A DNA stretch of 64,000 nt from Acholoe squamosa (taxonomy: Eukaryota > Annelida > Polychaeta > Phyllodocida > Polynoidae): positions 9,029,395 through 9,093,394 of the forward strand of contig OX439049.1 of the NCBI GenBank assembly GCA_949317995.1, read 5' to 3'. The position numbers and the translations under genes are program-made. The notes under the pieces are model-generated. The model was not told the DNA's origin and did not search any database. It saw only the letters and a program-made list of their open reading frames with translations. This document shows, one piece after another, positions 1-10,640 of the stretch. The number at the start of each line of letters is the position of its first letter. The first letter of the stretch is position 1.

Positions 1-99
1 CGCAGCATTATAGGCAAAAGGGTCTTGTTCACCTTGTCACTTTCCCAACCATACTTTTGAGGGTCCATTCGAGGAGCATCAGGATCTTGGTAATTTAAC

Positions 100-970
100 C
101 ATGCAGGCTTGGAAGTGTGCTCTTAGAATATTAAGTTTGAATGCTTCAGACGTAGGTGGCAAGGACTTGAGCTGTGGGGATGAAACCAAACTAGCTCTAC
201 TGCTTTGATCCCCATATTCTCTGTCTGAGGGTGTCCATAGCAGGCTGCTGTAAATATTGTTGCCTCATGAACAACATCTCCTAGGCTTGATGCTATATTT
301 CCCCGCAAGGAAACATGAATCCCTTTCTCAAGTACGTTCAAAACCTTGAACAGCCAGATAAGCTGCAGGCAAGCTAGGTATTATATGTTGGTATCTGTGA
401 ACAGTGGTCTTGATATCAAAGTATCTTCTATCCTTTGAAGTTTGTTCCATTAGTATGGAACAGTGTAGTTCATACTTATGGAAGTAGTAGACAAGAAGGA
501 CAAATACATCATCCACTCTAACCAATTTTCAACCAAATACTCAATAGGGAAACCAATAAAAACGGTCTTTTAAACATAAAAAAATGGGCAGTGTCATCTG
601 AAATAACCTTGATGAAACATAGTCCATCTTCATTCACAATAGAGAGGAGTTGGTGAATTATGATGACATCTGCCTCTTCATGAGTTGTTCGCATGTCTGC
701 CCTATGAATACAAAGCCCCTTACTGAATTCCAGGGGATCATTTTCCTGTCCTGTAACAGCAAGGTTATGCTGTTGGGTTCGAAGATGCTCCTTCCGCACA
801 ACAAACATACTCCAAATAAGCTGAATTAACTGTGCTTTATTGAAACAGGATATGAGCATCACCTTTCGAGGTGGGACGTCCATACCACATGTCAGTTGAT
901 GCCTCCTGCTGGGCTCACTGTTTCGGGCAGCAGATTTTATGCTGAAGTCAATGTACCTATTGAAAACAAG
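100..970 (-). pseudogene. Fragment of an uncharacterised multicopy invertebrate protein family
   Basis: Read on the minus strand from about 970 down to 120, a protein-like sequence runs through three frames with stops between them. The first block (about 970-520) contains MDVPPRKVMLISC, then HEEADVIIIHQLL and VISDDT. The second (525-328) resumes with DDVFVLLVYYFHK and ends near PSLPAAYLAVQGF. The third (341-123) has NVLEKGIHVSL and TIFTAACYG. The order HEEAD...DDTDVFVLL...LPA...GKGTVLxVL resembles, from memory, a large uncharacterised family found in coral and mollusc genomes. The broken frames and an insertion after VISDDT mark it as a pseudogene. Function is unknown. It lies directly downstream of copia RNase H, and part of it is included in the 1.6-kb tandem duplication. 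Confidence 0.5.
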
Positions 971-1032
971 GTAATTATTTGCTTCCTTGAGTTAACTCTC
1001 AATATAATCTAAAACATTATCAATGTAGTTCG

Positions 1033-1960
1033 TCACTGTTCCGTCTGATGGCCAAGGTACAACCCACAACATGGCACAGCCATCAATAATGACCTCCAAT
1101 CCGCATCACAATAGCCACTGAGTTCTAACTCAGCATCAGATTTAAGAAACCTTAATCTATAATCAAGTGTACCTTTGATGTACCTCACTACCTGCTTGGC
1201 TCTACCAAGATCAGCTTTGATGGGATTCACCATATGTTGAGATAGCTTTGTTACAACATAACACAGATCAAGTCTTGTGATAGACATACAATAGATGAGG
1301 CTTCCCACAATTTTTCGGTACAGCTTAGCATCAGCTAGCTCTTCAGAATCCTCATCCCCTGTAGTATTGGACCCTATATCACAAGGAGTTGATCTGGGTT
1401 TACAATCTTCCATTTTGAACCTTTTCAACAACTTTTCTATATATTTGGTTTGGTTCATTTTAATAGATCCATTTTCACACTTGAATTCACTACCTAGGAA
1501 CCAAGATCTTTCATTTTGAATCTGGTGGATAGAGCCTGTCTCACTGTGTTGAGTGTCTGCTCATCACTTGCTGCAATAATAATATCATCCTAAACTACTA
1601 CAATAGTTTTGTAATTTTGTTCAAACTAAGTGTACACACAAGAATCAGTCTCAGACTGTTGGAAACCTTCCTCCTTCAGGTAGGTGTACAACATGTTCTT
1701 TCAGTTCCTACCACTTTGCTTTAAACCATACCGCGATTTCTTAAGCTTGAAATACAATTTCTCACCATTTTTACTTTTCACCTCATAGCCTTCTGGTTGT
1801 TCGATATAAAGTTCACAGTGTATAGGTGCATTCAGATAGGTTGTTTTAACATCCATCTGATGAACAACCATGTCCTCTTGGATGGCTAATTACATAAGCA
1901 TGCGAAATGATGTGATGAGGGCAGAGCGTGAAAAAGTCTCATGATAGTCAATATTTGGGA
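1033..1960 (-). pseudogene. Ty1/copia reverse transcriptase-RNase H, copy 1
   Basis: The 1458-1033 block reads KYIEKLLKRFKM, then LADAKLYRKIVGSLIYC, TRLDLCYVVTKLSQHM and SGYCDADW, the C-terminal RT to RNase H signature of copia polyproteins. Upstream (1960-1459) the RT palm is visible as LKKSRYGLKQ and IIIAASDEQTLNTVRQAL, but with several stops. The catalytic YVDD region reads V-stop-D-D at about 1585-1600, so the enzyme is dead. RNase H ends early, after the first catalytic Asp region. This copy is nearly identical to the one at 2631-3530. Confidence 0.85.
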
Positions 1961-2262
1961 CCTGAGAATAACCTTTGGCCACAAAACGGGCCTTGTACTG
2001 TTCATCAGCGTTTTGTCCCATTTTCATCGCATACACCCATCTACACACATTGCCATTTTTGCGCATTGTCAGAGTTCATAGCATCGGTATTATGTATTTG
2101 GGATGTGTGACATGTGGTAGCAATAAACAACAGTAGTGGTGACATAATCCTGCAAATAACCAGGTGGATCACTTCCTCTGCGGGGATACCTGGCATTGTC
2201 CCTATTGTCCTGCGGGGTTTTGATCAAGGTCACCATCTACCACATTTTGAGCAGGAACATCA

Positions 2263-2575
2263 TCAGCTACATCCAGAGCTAGTTGTTCGCATGTCCGCCC
2301 TATGAATACAAAGCCCCTTACTGAATTCCAGGGGATCATTTTCCTGTCCTGTAACAGCAAGGTTATGCAGTTGGGTTTGAAGATGCTCCTTCCACACAAC
2401 AAACTTACTCCAAATAAGCTGAATTAACTGTGCTTTATTGTAACAGGATATGAGCATCACCTTTCGAGGTGGGACGTCCATACCACATGTCAGTTGATGC
2501 CTCCTGCTGGGCTCGCTGTTTCGGGCAGCAGATTTTATGCTGAAGTCAATGTACCTATTGAAAACAAGGTAAACA
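2263..2575 (-). pseudogene. Second partial copy of the uncharacterised family fragment
   Basis: This minus-strand stretch repeats the IDFSIKSAARN...MDVPPRKVMLISC...LCIHRADMRTT part of the fragment at 100-970 with a few substitutions. It then ends abruptly at 2281 where the tandem duplication joins copia linker sequence (ALDVADDVPAQN). It is a passenger of the duplication rather than a separate gene. Confidence 0.7.
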
Positions 2576-2630
2576 TTTGCTTCCTTGAGTTAACTCTCAA
2601 TATAATCTAAAACATTATCAATGTAGTTCA

Positions 2631-3530
2631 TCACTGTTCCGTCTGATGGCCACGGTACAACCCACAACATGGCACAGCCATCAATAATGACCTCCAATCC
2701 GCATCACAATAGCCACTGAGTTCTAACTCAGAATCATATTTAAGAAACCTTAATCTATAATCAAGTGTACCTTTGATGTACCTCACTACCTGCTTGGCTC
2801 TACCAAGATCAGCTTTGATGGGATTCACCATATGTTGAGATAGCTTTGTTACAACATAACACAGATCAAATCTTGTGATAGACATACAATAGATGAGGCT
2901 TCCCACAATTTCTCGGTACAGCTTAGCATCAGCTAGCTCTTCAGAATCCTCATCTCTAAAACACACTGCACATCTGTAGTATTGGACCCTATATCACAAG
3001 GAGTTGATCTGGGTTTACAATCTTCCATTTTGAACCTTTTCAACAACTTTTCTATATATTTGGTTTGGTTCATTTTAATAGATCCATTTTCACACTTGAA
3101 TTCACTACCTAGGAACCAAGATCTTTCATTTTGAATCTGGTGGATAGAGCCTGTCTCACTGTGTTGAGTGTCTGCTCATCACTTGCTGCAATAATAATAT
3201 CATCCTAAACTACTACAATAGTTTTGTAATTTTGTTCAAACTAAGTGTACACACAAGAATCAGTCTCAGACTGTTGGAAACCTTCCTCCTTCAGGTAGGT
3301 GTACAACATGTTCTTTCAGTTCCTACCACTTTGCTTTAAACCATACCGAGATTTCTTAAGCTTGAAATACAATTTCTCACCATTTTTACTTTTCACCTCA
3401 TAGCCTTCTAAAGTCTATAGGTGCATTCAGATAGGTTGTTTTAACATCTGTCTGATGAACAACCATGTCCTCTTGGATGGCTAATTGCATAAGCATGCGA
3501 ATGATGTGATGAGGGCAGTCTCATGATAGT
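2631..3530 (-). pseudogene. Ty1/copia reverse transcriptase-RNase H, copy 2
   Basis: Duplicate of the 1033-1960 block. It has the same IVGSLIYCMSITRFDLCYVV and GYCDADW motifs, the same stop replacing a residue of the YVDD box, and the same premature end after CGLY. It differs by scattered substitutions and by a 20-bp insertion near 2955-2975 (AAACACACTGCACATC) that changes the frame upstream of DEDSEELADAKLY. Confidence 0.85.
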
Positions 3531-3641
3531 CAATATTTGGGATCTGAGAATAACCTTTGGCCACAAAACGGGCCTTGTACTGTTCATCAGCGTTCTGTCC
3601 CATTTTCATCGCATACACTGCGGGGATACCTGGCATTGTCC

Positions 3642-4406
3642 CTATTGTCCTGCGGGGTTTTGATCAAGGTTACCATCTACCACATTTTGAGCAGGAACAT
3701 CATCAGCTACATCCAGAGCTGGGTGATATTCAGGTTCTAGCTTAGGTGCACCACACACTGGTTCATCAATATTGTCTGTTCCCTCCTCAAACTTGTCAAA
3801 GAACTTCACACATCTTACACTATATACAGTGTTACGCTTGGGGATAAACACAAGATATGCTGGGCTACATTTATCATAACCAACAAAAATACCTTTCTCA
3901 CCGCGGTCATCCAGCTTCTTCTTCTCCTGCACATAAGCATAACATACAATGCCAAATACATGCATACTGCTCAGGTCTGGTTTCTTACCTATGAGCACTT
4001 CAGATGGGGTCATCTTGACCTTGTCATTGTAACATCTATTTCTGATGTAGACACGACTCATAACAGCATAAACCCACATTTCTTTAGGTAATTTGGCTTC
4101 TAACAACAAACATCTTGCCATTTCAAATATTGTGCATGATGATCTTTCTACTGTACCATTTTGGTGAGGTGAGTAGGGAGCTGTTTTATCATGTTTGATC
4201 TGATTTTTGACCAATAGATTTTCGAAATTTTTACTAGTAAATTCTCCCCCATTGTTCGTACGAATACATTTCACCTCACCATATGGAGCACAGTCAGCAA
4301 GGAACTTGTCTATCGCTGTTATGGTGTCGCTCTTCTGCTTCAGAAAATAAACCATGTTCATTTGAAGCGGTCTCCACACGGATGACGTAGTCGGTGATAC
4401 ACTCAT
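3642..4406 (-). pseudogene. Ty1/copia integrase core and C-terminal region
   Basis: The minus-strand frame contains IKHDKTAPYSPHQNGTVER, MWVYAVMSRVYIRNRC, PSEVLIGKKPDLSSMHVFG and KGIFVGYDKCSPAY, the ordered landmarks of a copia integrase catalytic core and GKGY-like C-terminus. The catalytic position usually read as DNGGEF is NNGGEF here (Asp to Asn), so strand transfer should be lost. The N-terminal zinc-binding HHCC region and first catalytic Asp are missing because a deletion near 4340-4360 joins gag to the middle of integrase. The C-terminal linker (LDVADDVPAQN) is the same sequence that begins the duplicated unit. Confidence 0.85.
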
Positions 4407-4749
4407 CGGTACCTTTTCTCAGTGATGTCAGTTCAGTGTAGAGGGAAATAACCCTAGGCTTTCTTTTGCCTTTGTAGTGGTCTCTAAGAATTTTAAGAGC
4501 CTGCCTGTCATCATCCTTAGCATGTCTAATGATAAGGGATAAGCTCCTGTCATCCAAGAACTGGAAAATTTCTGCATAAGCCTCAGCTTTTTTGTCTGCA
4601 GCTGCTATACCATTGCCAGCAATAACATCAAGTAATTTTTGCTGTCTCATGTAGGCTAGGAATCTTACCTCCCAAAGTTCATATTTGCTCTCTTCCCCAT
4701 CAAACATCAAATGCCTGGGCCGATAACCTGTGAGGGTGGAAGCTGCCAT
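4294..4749 (-). pseudogene. Ty1/copia gag fragment
   Basis: MAASTLTGYRPRHLMFDGEE opens at 4749 and continues with YELWEVRFLAYMRQQKLLDVI and LKILRDHYKGKRKPRVISLYTELTSL, the UBN2-type gag fold of copia elements. About 130 residues are homologous to gag; then the frame runs into integrase DNA because of an internal deletion. The zinc knuckle (CCHC) and protease are gone. The start is chosen because MAAST is followed directly by the conserved gag N-terminus. Confidence 0.82.
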
Positions 4750-4760
4750 GGTTGATGGAG

Positions 4761-4941
4761 GGTAAAGTTTTCATTAACTTCTTCAAAATGAGAGATAAAT
4801 CAACAACTTTCTCAAATTAGATTTTGCCAGAACCGCATGGCCCGTTGTCAGACCGGAAGTCACTTCATTTAGTTACATTCTCTCACCCTAGAGGGAGGCA
4901 CCAGTAGTGATCTTTTCCCGTCCATACATCGAGGATTGATA

Positions 4942-4945
<4 letters not shown>
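4761..4945. other. Short non-coding junction between copia and LINE relics
   Basis: Sequence between the gag start and the (TA)n tract; no gene or repeat structure is evident. Confidence 0.5.

Positions 4946-4984
<39 letters not shown>
4946..4984. repeat. (TA)n microsatellite
   Basis: Uninterrupted TA dinucleotides, about 19 repeats, directly abutting the 5'-truncated reverse-transcriptase fragment. Confidence 0.97.
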
Positions 4985-4988
<4 letters not shown>

Positions 4989-6090
4989 ATATTGTGTTAT
5001 ATGCAGATGATGCAGTTGTGGCCACCTCAGACGAAACTGTCATGCATAGGAATCTGAAGGGAATATCACAATGGTGTATAAATAACTCACTCACCGTTAA
5101 TGAAAATAAAACAAAGTGGATGGTTTTTAATGACAAAAATGAAAATAGTATTTAATTCAAGCTCAATGGTGTAGAGTTAGAAAGAGTTTTCACCTTCCCA
5201 TATCTAAGTATAACTTATGACCCTGAGCTCAAATTTATTGAGCACAGGGCCCAATGTATAGGAAATATTAAAAATAAACTGTTTCAATTTGGAAGAACTA
5301 GGAAATATCTTGATGTAAAGTCAGCTGTTGATGTTTTTAAAACTATGATTCGTCCAAGCTTTGAATATTGTGATTTCATCTGGGACAGGGATAATAGAAG
5401 GGAGAATAAAGAATTACAACAGGGCTCTGAGGATGGCTTACTTAGTCAAACTGGAGGAGAATCCTAGGATGAAAACTAAGGAAATACAATTAGCTAGTAA
5501 CTGTTGTGAATTAGCCACTAGAAGAGATATAAACCTATTATTGTATGCATATAAAATCTCTTGTGATCCAGCATATGTCGATGATAGAGCTATCCCAACT
5601 AGGTATCACAAAGGGAAAAGATTAAAAATTATAAGGTCATTAAAACCAATTATAATATGTAGTGCTCTTAACAGAGCCATTGAGCGATGGAACCAGCTGA
5701 AGCCTATGTATACACTTACAGACGATTACTACACTTTTAAATCTAGCATTAAGAAAAACTATCCTACATGCTTCATGTAAAGTGAACCACTATAATTGTT
5801 TGTTTCATACAATAATCATACTTCATCTCATCTCATCATACCCCCCCCCCCCTGCCCTGCGTAGTCAATCTTTGTGATATGCTATTTTAGGTTACAGAAT
5901 GGCCTAAACTGATAAGAATTACACCAGGAGGTCGTCTTTGATTTAAATGTTATTTTATTTGTAATGTATGGACATTATTGTTATATGTATGGGACCTAGC
6001 TTAAAGACCTTAATGCAAGATTGCTAGGAGAGGGACAATTTCTTATTGTAATTGTTCTTCATGACCTAATATACCACTTTAAAAAAGGTT
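4985..6090 (+). mobile_element. 5'-truncated non-LTR retrotransposon (CR1/L2/jockey-like), copy 1
   Basis: The catalytic YADD of reverse transcriptase is seen at about 5000-5011. It is followed by SQWCINNSLTVNENKTKWM, LNGVELERVFTFPYL, ELKFIEHRAQC, LFQFGRTRKYLD, TMIRPSFEYCDFIWD and RAIERWNQLKPMYTL, ending at a stop at 5778-5780. Stops at about 5151 and near 5420 plus frame changes make it a pseudogene. Only the C-terminal third of RT remains. The roughly 300-bp 3' tail (CTAGCTTAAAGACCTTAATG and GAGAGGGACAATTTCTT) matches the reverse complement of the copy at 51.9-54.0 kb, which fixes the family's 3' end. The thumb-region motif points to the CR1/L2/jockey group; I cannot place it further. Confidence 0.85.
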
Positions 6091-6584
6091 AGAATCTAAC
6101 AGAAAGTAGAGTAAAATTGTTGTGTACATAACCATTGCAAGAACACTGATTCTAGATGATTGATGACAGCCAATGTGTGAGTGTGATTGAAAATACAAGA
6201 AAGTGCAATAACCAAGAAGTAATGCATGTTTCAGAAGTCAGGAAAGACCATCTGTGCATCCATAATCATTAAAAAAGCAGTGTGTTTATCAATTGTGACA
6301 GTGCCCCACAGTTATATGATAGGCCCGTAGCCAATGCATTTATTTTATTCAAGTACAGCACTTGAATGAAATAAATGCACAAAGGGTATAAATGTCAAGT
6401 GACATTAACAAGTTGGATTAGCATAGGTGGTAATTGCCATTGTGTCAACATAACTGTGTGTCAGCAATCAGGTATCAATTAAAACTGTGGCAATTTATAG
6501 GAACCAACAACAAATTGTTGAAGAACAGTGCATAAAAGTGAAATACAGCAGACATTTGAGTGTCTGCACATGTGTGTAAATAAA
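6091..6584. other. Non-coding stretch, possible LTR/leader of the gypsy fragment
   Basis: AT-rich sequence upstream of the gypsy gag. Only the hairpin at 6335-6379 stands out. It may be LTR or leader sequence, but no matching second LTR is present in the window. Confidence 0.3.
6335..6379. repeat. Inverted repeat, 20-bp stem with 5-nt loop
   Basis: Left arm 6335-6354 (TGCATTTATTTTATTCAAGT) pairs with 6360-6379 with one mismatch around the loop ACAGC. Confidence 0.9.
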
Positions 6585-7366
6585 AATGGCGACTAAAGAT
6601 GTCCTGAAAATTGCATCAAAATGAGGAACTAATTCCTTTCATACCCCAGTCCCTAGATGATGAGGGCCTAAAAATTTACAACACTTTTACACTTACCGCA
6701 GTCCAAAAGAAGGACCCCAAAGTTTTGTATACAAAGTTTGAGGAGAGGTTAAAAATAAACAAGCCCAACTTCAGGGCATCCTGCCTCGACCTTCACTTCG
6801 AGTATCAAGAAACAGGAGATAGTCTAGATGAATTTTACACAAAATTCAAGGAAATAGCGGTGAACTGTGACTTTACTGCCGATGAAGAGAAGGAGAGGTT
6901 TATTGAGCAACTATCAGCAAGCTCACCATTGCCAGAGTTCCGCAAATGGCTGCTAGACCAAAATGCGGCTGTGACTATAGGAACTGTCCTAAAAAAAGAA
7001 TGCAAGCATAAAACTACTGAAAATAGTTTAAGCCATATAGATAGTCATACAAAAAATGTGACCAAGACAGAAGTGGTTGACGCTGTCCGCCAACAAAATC
7101 AAGGCCAGCAACAACGTGGCAGCCGCAAATGTTATGTGGTTTAAGACACAAAGAACCCCAGACAGAAACAGATCAGCACAAAGGGTACTTCCCTGGTTAC
7201 CTATAACGGCTCAGCTATCGAGTGCTTTGGTAGCATTAACATTCCAAGTAGATATGGAAATACGAGATGGGCACACAAGATATTCTACATTGTCAATGTC
7301 CCTGCAGTGTGTGGTCTCCCTATGGCAGAGGCGCTAGGTCATGTGACAATCAATTGTTCTTAAGAA
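6585..7366 (+). pseudogene. Ty3/gypsy-type gag and protease fragment
   Basis: ATGGCGACT at 6585 opens 12 codons, then stops. The gag frame resumes at 6611 and runs to 7144. It contains DPKVLYTKFEERLKINKPNF, then CLDLHFEYQETGDSLDEFYT, FKEIAVNCDF and EKERFIEQL, the helical gag core of gypsy elements. After a stop at 7142 the same frame continues with TKGTSLVTYNGSAIECFGSI and IVNVPAVCGLPMAEALGHVT, typical of the C-terminal half of the retropepsin. The zinc knuckle and protease active site (DTG) have been removed by a deletion, and RT is absent. It is a dead fragment. Confidence 0.8.
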
Positions 7367-8620
7367 GTAGTATCCGTTAAGAGAAGCAGCTACAGTACGG
7401 TCAGGCCACGAGTACTCAAACTGCATGGACTGGACTGGAAAGTCAAAAGTGGAACAGTGCTTTCAAATGAAAACAGGGAGAAGGTACCAGCAGGCAGAAA
7501 GTACCAACAGAACAGAGGCAGTGCTAATATATGATGTCAGCTGCACTTAGATATGCCAAGTATAGAAAAATAAAAGCCACATTCAGTGATTAATTTTAAA
7601 TGTGTTTATTGCATCATCTAGTGTATGTGACAATGGAATAGTACATTGCCCACAGGACAGAACATTTGTCTTTTATTTTATGCAAATAACTTTTTCCCAT
7701 AGAGATAGCATTGGAGGGCCGATTGCCACATCCCGAGTGGCGTAATATGTGCCGATCCACCACTGTGGCCATTCCACTACTGCAGCCTCTTTCTGGGCAC
7801 AGGTAAACAAACAAAACAGACCGCCCCTTGTACGGGGAACTACGGTAACAGATTTTGTTAACTTTTATTTAATTAAACCTTCTAAAAGCATAAAATAAAT
7901 AGAGAACTAAACTCTATATGTTACTTTTAGTAAAAAAATGTAGACTTTTGACAATCATTGTGCCTATACATGGGTGCTCAAAATTTCATGCCATCACTTT
8001 TTACGATGGATGGAGCGTCACTCTGTCACTTTTTATGTATATGCTAATGTACTGGGAACCTTTGAAATTTTCGCCGTCAGTCATTTTCTAAAACCCCTGC
8101 TTCACGACCGTCACTTTTTAAAACCTATACAAAAATCTAGCAGGCGGATCCGTAATGCAAGTTATTAGAATGAAACGGCCTAAAGGGCGTGCACCCTCCT
8201 TTTCAATATCCTGGATCCGCCACTACTGCATGTTATGCTGCCGTGGCTGTGCCGCTATTGGGCATCCATTAATAATGAATGCACATTTTGCCCAAAATTT
8301 ATCCTCCCCACCTCCCATATTGCACCATGTAGGCCTAGGCCTACGTGTTTGGATTACCCTGCCCCCCCCCCCATGCGTGCATACTCAAACCACATGGACC
8401 CCCCCCCCTTCCCTGACTGTGTGCAGACACAATTTCTTTTTCACTCTGGTAAATGTAAAATGGTGAGCATAACTAGCCTATTATGTGCACCATTTTTCTT
8501 TTTCTTTTTGTAGCCTACCTTTGTGGGGGTGGGGTGTTCACTACAGTTAGCATATTTTGTACAAAGACACCGAACATCAAACCCCCTCCCCCCAAAAAAA
8601 GGCCTAAATTGTTACATCGG
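7367..8620. other. Non-coding region with a small hAT-like repeat remnant
   Basis: No gene is supported. At 8145-8216 an imperfect inverted pair (GGCGGATCCG and TGGATCCGCCACT) looks like the termini of the common CAGTGGCGGATCC-type MITE. Two poly(C) runs lie near 8362 and 8400. The rest shows no structure I recognise. Confidence 0.5.
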
Positions 8621-8623
8621 ACT

Positions 8624-9643
8624 ATGCCCTCAGGGCCTACAGACTGTCACGTGGGAGTGACGCGGAAATTACGCAGACAGCAGCGGAGTAGGCGTCACTT
8701 TTCCACAGTGGCATGGGAAGTAGGCAGATGAGAATGCATGCCCCAAGGGCATTTTCTGTGTCTATAAGCCAACTAGAGCATGCCCTCGGGGCATCGATGG
8801 CACCAGTCACTGATGCCCCTTGGGCATAGCCTTTACTTCTATAGATACAAACAGTACAGACCATGGATGGATGCCCTTAGGGCATTGACCAAAAGTGTAT
8901 GCCCTGGGGGCTTTGCTCTGCCCTCCTCAAGACTATTGATAGTGATGCAGGCCCCAGGGCATGATTTCCAGCCCTGCCCATGGGAAGTGGTGTCCAGATC
9001 TTCACCTCCCTAAGGGCATAAACAGTTTACTATAGGCCTAATCATTGTCCCCAGCACTCGATCTATAGACTGTTTGGGTAATGTATGCAGGCCCTCAGGG
9101 CATCAGTAATATCAATGCCCTTGGGACATGTTCATTTCTTGTTCTATGTCAGCTGCTACTGGGGGTACAGTTACTATTAAAATGGTTGCACTCAGGACAT
9201 CACCAGTGTCATTAATGCCCTCCAGGCATGTTCCTTTTCTGACTGTTACAGGTGTCTATTCTCACACAGTATGCCCTGAGTCCATCTAGGCCCTTGGGGC
9301 CTAGGTGGCCTCAATCTGTAGAAGTTTAGTACATACCCTGGGGGCCTATGCCCTAGTTGAGTCAATCATGTTTTAAAGAAGCAAGAAATAGGTCATGAAG
9401 GCATAGATAACACTGGTGTTGCCCTCAGGGCATGTGCATCTTTTTGGTCAGTCCCAGAACTTCAAGAGGGCAGGAACATTCCCTTAGGGATGATACATGA
9501 TGCCCTGAGGGCATACCCTAGAATTAGTCATTGCTGATTTGTAGAAGCAGAGCATTATGCCCTCAGGGCATGCTCAATGCCGCGCGGTAGTCCCGAAAAT
9601 ATACGCATCACCATGAGGGCAGCGCTGCATGCCCTCAGGGCAT
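8624..9643. repeat. Array of about 20 palindromes ATGCCCTNAGGGCAT
   Basis: Exact or near copies start at 8624, 8738, 8780, 8813, 8871, 8899, 8949, 9007, 9089, 9115, 9186, 9215, 9271, 9286, 9333, 9419, 9478, 9500, 9557 and 9629. Those at 9557 and 9629 are identical perfect palindromes except the centre. Spacing is irregular, but many intervals are 26-29 or 56-59 bp. Spacers are mostly dissimilar, with faint resemblance in places (for example CTGTAGAAGT at about 9317 and TTGTAGAAGC at about 9540). From family knowledge, the core GCCCTNAGGGC matches the AP-2 (TFAP2) dimer consensus. It may be a regulatory cluster or a decayed minisatellite whose palindromic part has been kept. Confidence 0.85.
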
Positions 9644-9834
9644 AGTCCGATGTAACAAGTTGCATCCTGCCACATATACATTGTACTCGAAGCCTCTGAC
9701 TCCCCTCCCCCACCCTGTATGCATCTGTGCGCATCTGGCTTGACCCAACCCCACCCCTCCCCCTGGATGCGTACATAATTAATGGATGCTCCCTAGTGTA
9801 GCTCCCGGTGTAGCCTTTGCTCCCGCCTTTGCTC

Positions 9835-10081
9835 TACGGTATGCATTCTAATAAGCACACATGTGCAGAAAATTAATCGTTAGATACTCAATTCCTTTAA
9901 TCAAAAAAATAATTCTAATAAGCGCTCCCCCTGAGGCCATAAAATGGTTGTTTTCCCCTTAAAAAGTCTTCATTTTCACACATATTTTATGTAAATTGGC
10001 ATCAAGGGGGTGCGCTCATGGCCCAAAAAGAGAGGTGTGCGCTTATTAGAGCCTGTGCCCTTATTAGAATGAATACGGTAG
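9835..10081. mobile_element. MITE with TA-flanked TACGG termini (AATAAGCGC subtype)
   Basis: The ends TACGGTATGCATTCTAATAA and TTATTAGAATGAATACGGTA form terminal inverted repeats. Internal motifs CTAATAAGCGC (about 9914) and GCGCTTATTAGAG (about 10041) repeat the subterminal sequence. It belongs with the element at 40604-40753 and is related to the CGTATAAGACGCG group elsewhere in the window. Confidence 0.75.
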
Positions 10082-10640
10082 TGATAAACTGCGGGTAGCG
10101 TCTAAGGTTATAACCATGGTTATGGTTATACGCGTTTAAAGCAGTGGGTATATGCCGCCTACCTCTAAGTACTACTGGGCCATTTCATGTCAAGATCTAC
10201 CCCGTACAAGGCGTCCTCCATATAATGGTGAGTTTATTCTCATAACCTTCATTTATGTATGGGATTCAGAAATGGGTGGAGACCTGACATAAAGATTATA
10301 GATTTAACCACAACGTCTATAGGCATATACTAGTAGGGTATAGCAACGACTGAAACTGGGGGATATGCATATTATATGGATCCATATGGTACTTTACATT
10401 TCTCACAAATATCGCAGCTTGATCAGGTACTAAGTTATCAAACATTCGAGAAATGTAGGCATACTTATATGGCTCATGCAAACCTATTAAAATCCGGGCC
10501 CAAATCACCATAGAAATTTTAGAGCCCCCAGATTTTAGTGCACGATTTCCGGGGATAATATCTGTATTTTGGGAAAATGTCCATAGGTTTCAAGAAAATT
10601 GGTCAAATTTTCCAAAAACGTTGCACAAGTGCCTTATTAC
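10082..10640. other. Non-coding stretch, nothing recognised
   Basis: No gene or clear repeat; small palindromes such as GGTTATAACCATGGTTATGG near 10107 only. Confidence 0.5.

Larger units (their letters stand above)
683..3720. repeat. Direct tandem duplication of about 1.6 kb inside a chimeric retroelement region
   Basis: Positions 683-2280 and 2281-3720 are near-identical direct copies. Both begin AGTTGTTCGCATGT and both end ACATCCAGAGCT. The second copy lacks a stretch of about 158 bp (roughly 2037-2194) present in the first, so the copies are not the same length. Each copy contains part of the uncharacterised gene family followed, in plus-strand order, by copia RNase H/RT and the integrase-RT linker. 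At 2280/2281 the linker is fused straight to the other family, a junction only a duplication would create. Both copies keep the same stop codon beside the RT DD motif, so the element was inactive before the duplication. Confidence 0.9.
1000..4760 (-). mobile_element. Decayed Ty1/copia LTR retrotransposon
   Basis: On the minus strand the order is gag (4749-4294), integrase (about 4400-3642), then RT/RNase H twice (about 3530-2631 and 1960-1033). Integrase before RT is diagnostic of Ty1/copia. I could not identify LTRs, a primer-binding site or a polypurine tract. The element has lost the zinc knuckle, protease and integrase N-terminus. It has stops in RT and appears truncated at both ends. It is not autonomous. 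Confidence 0.88.
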
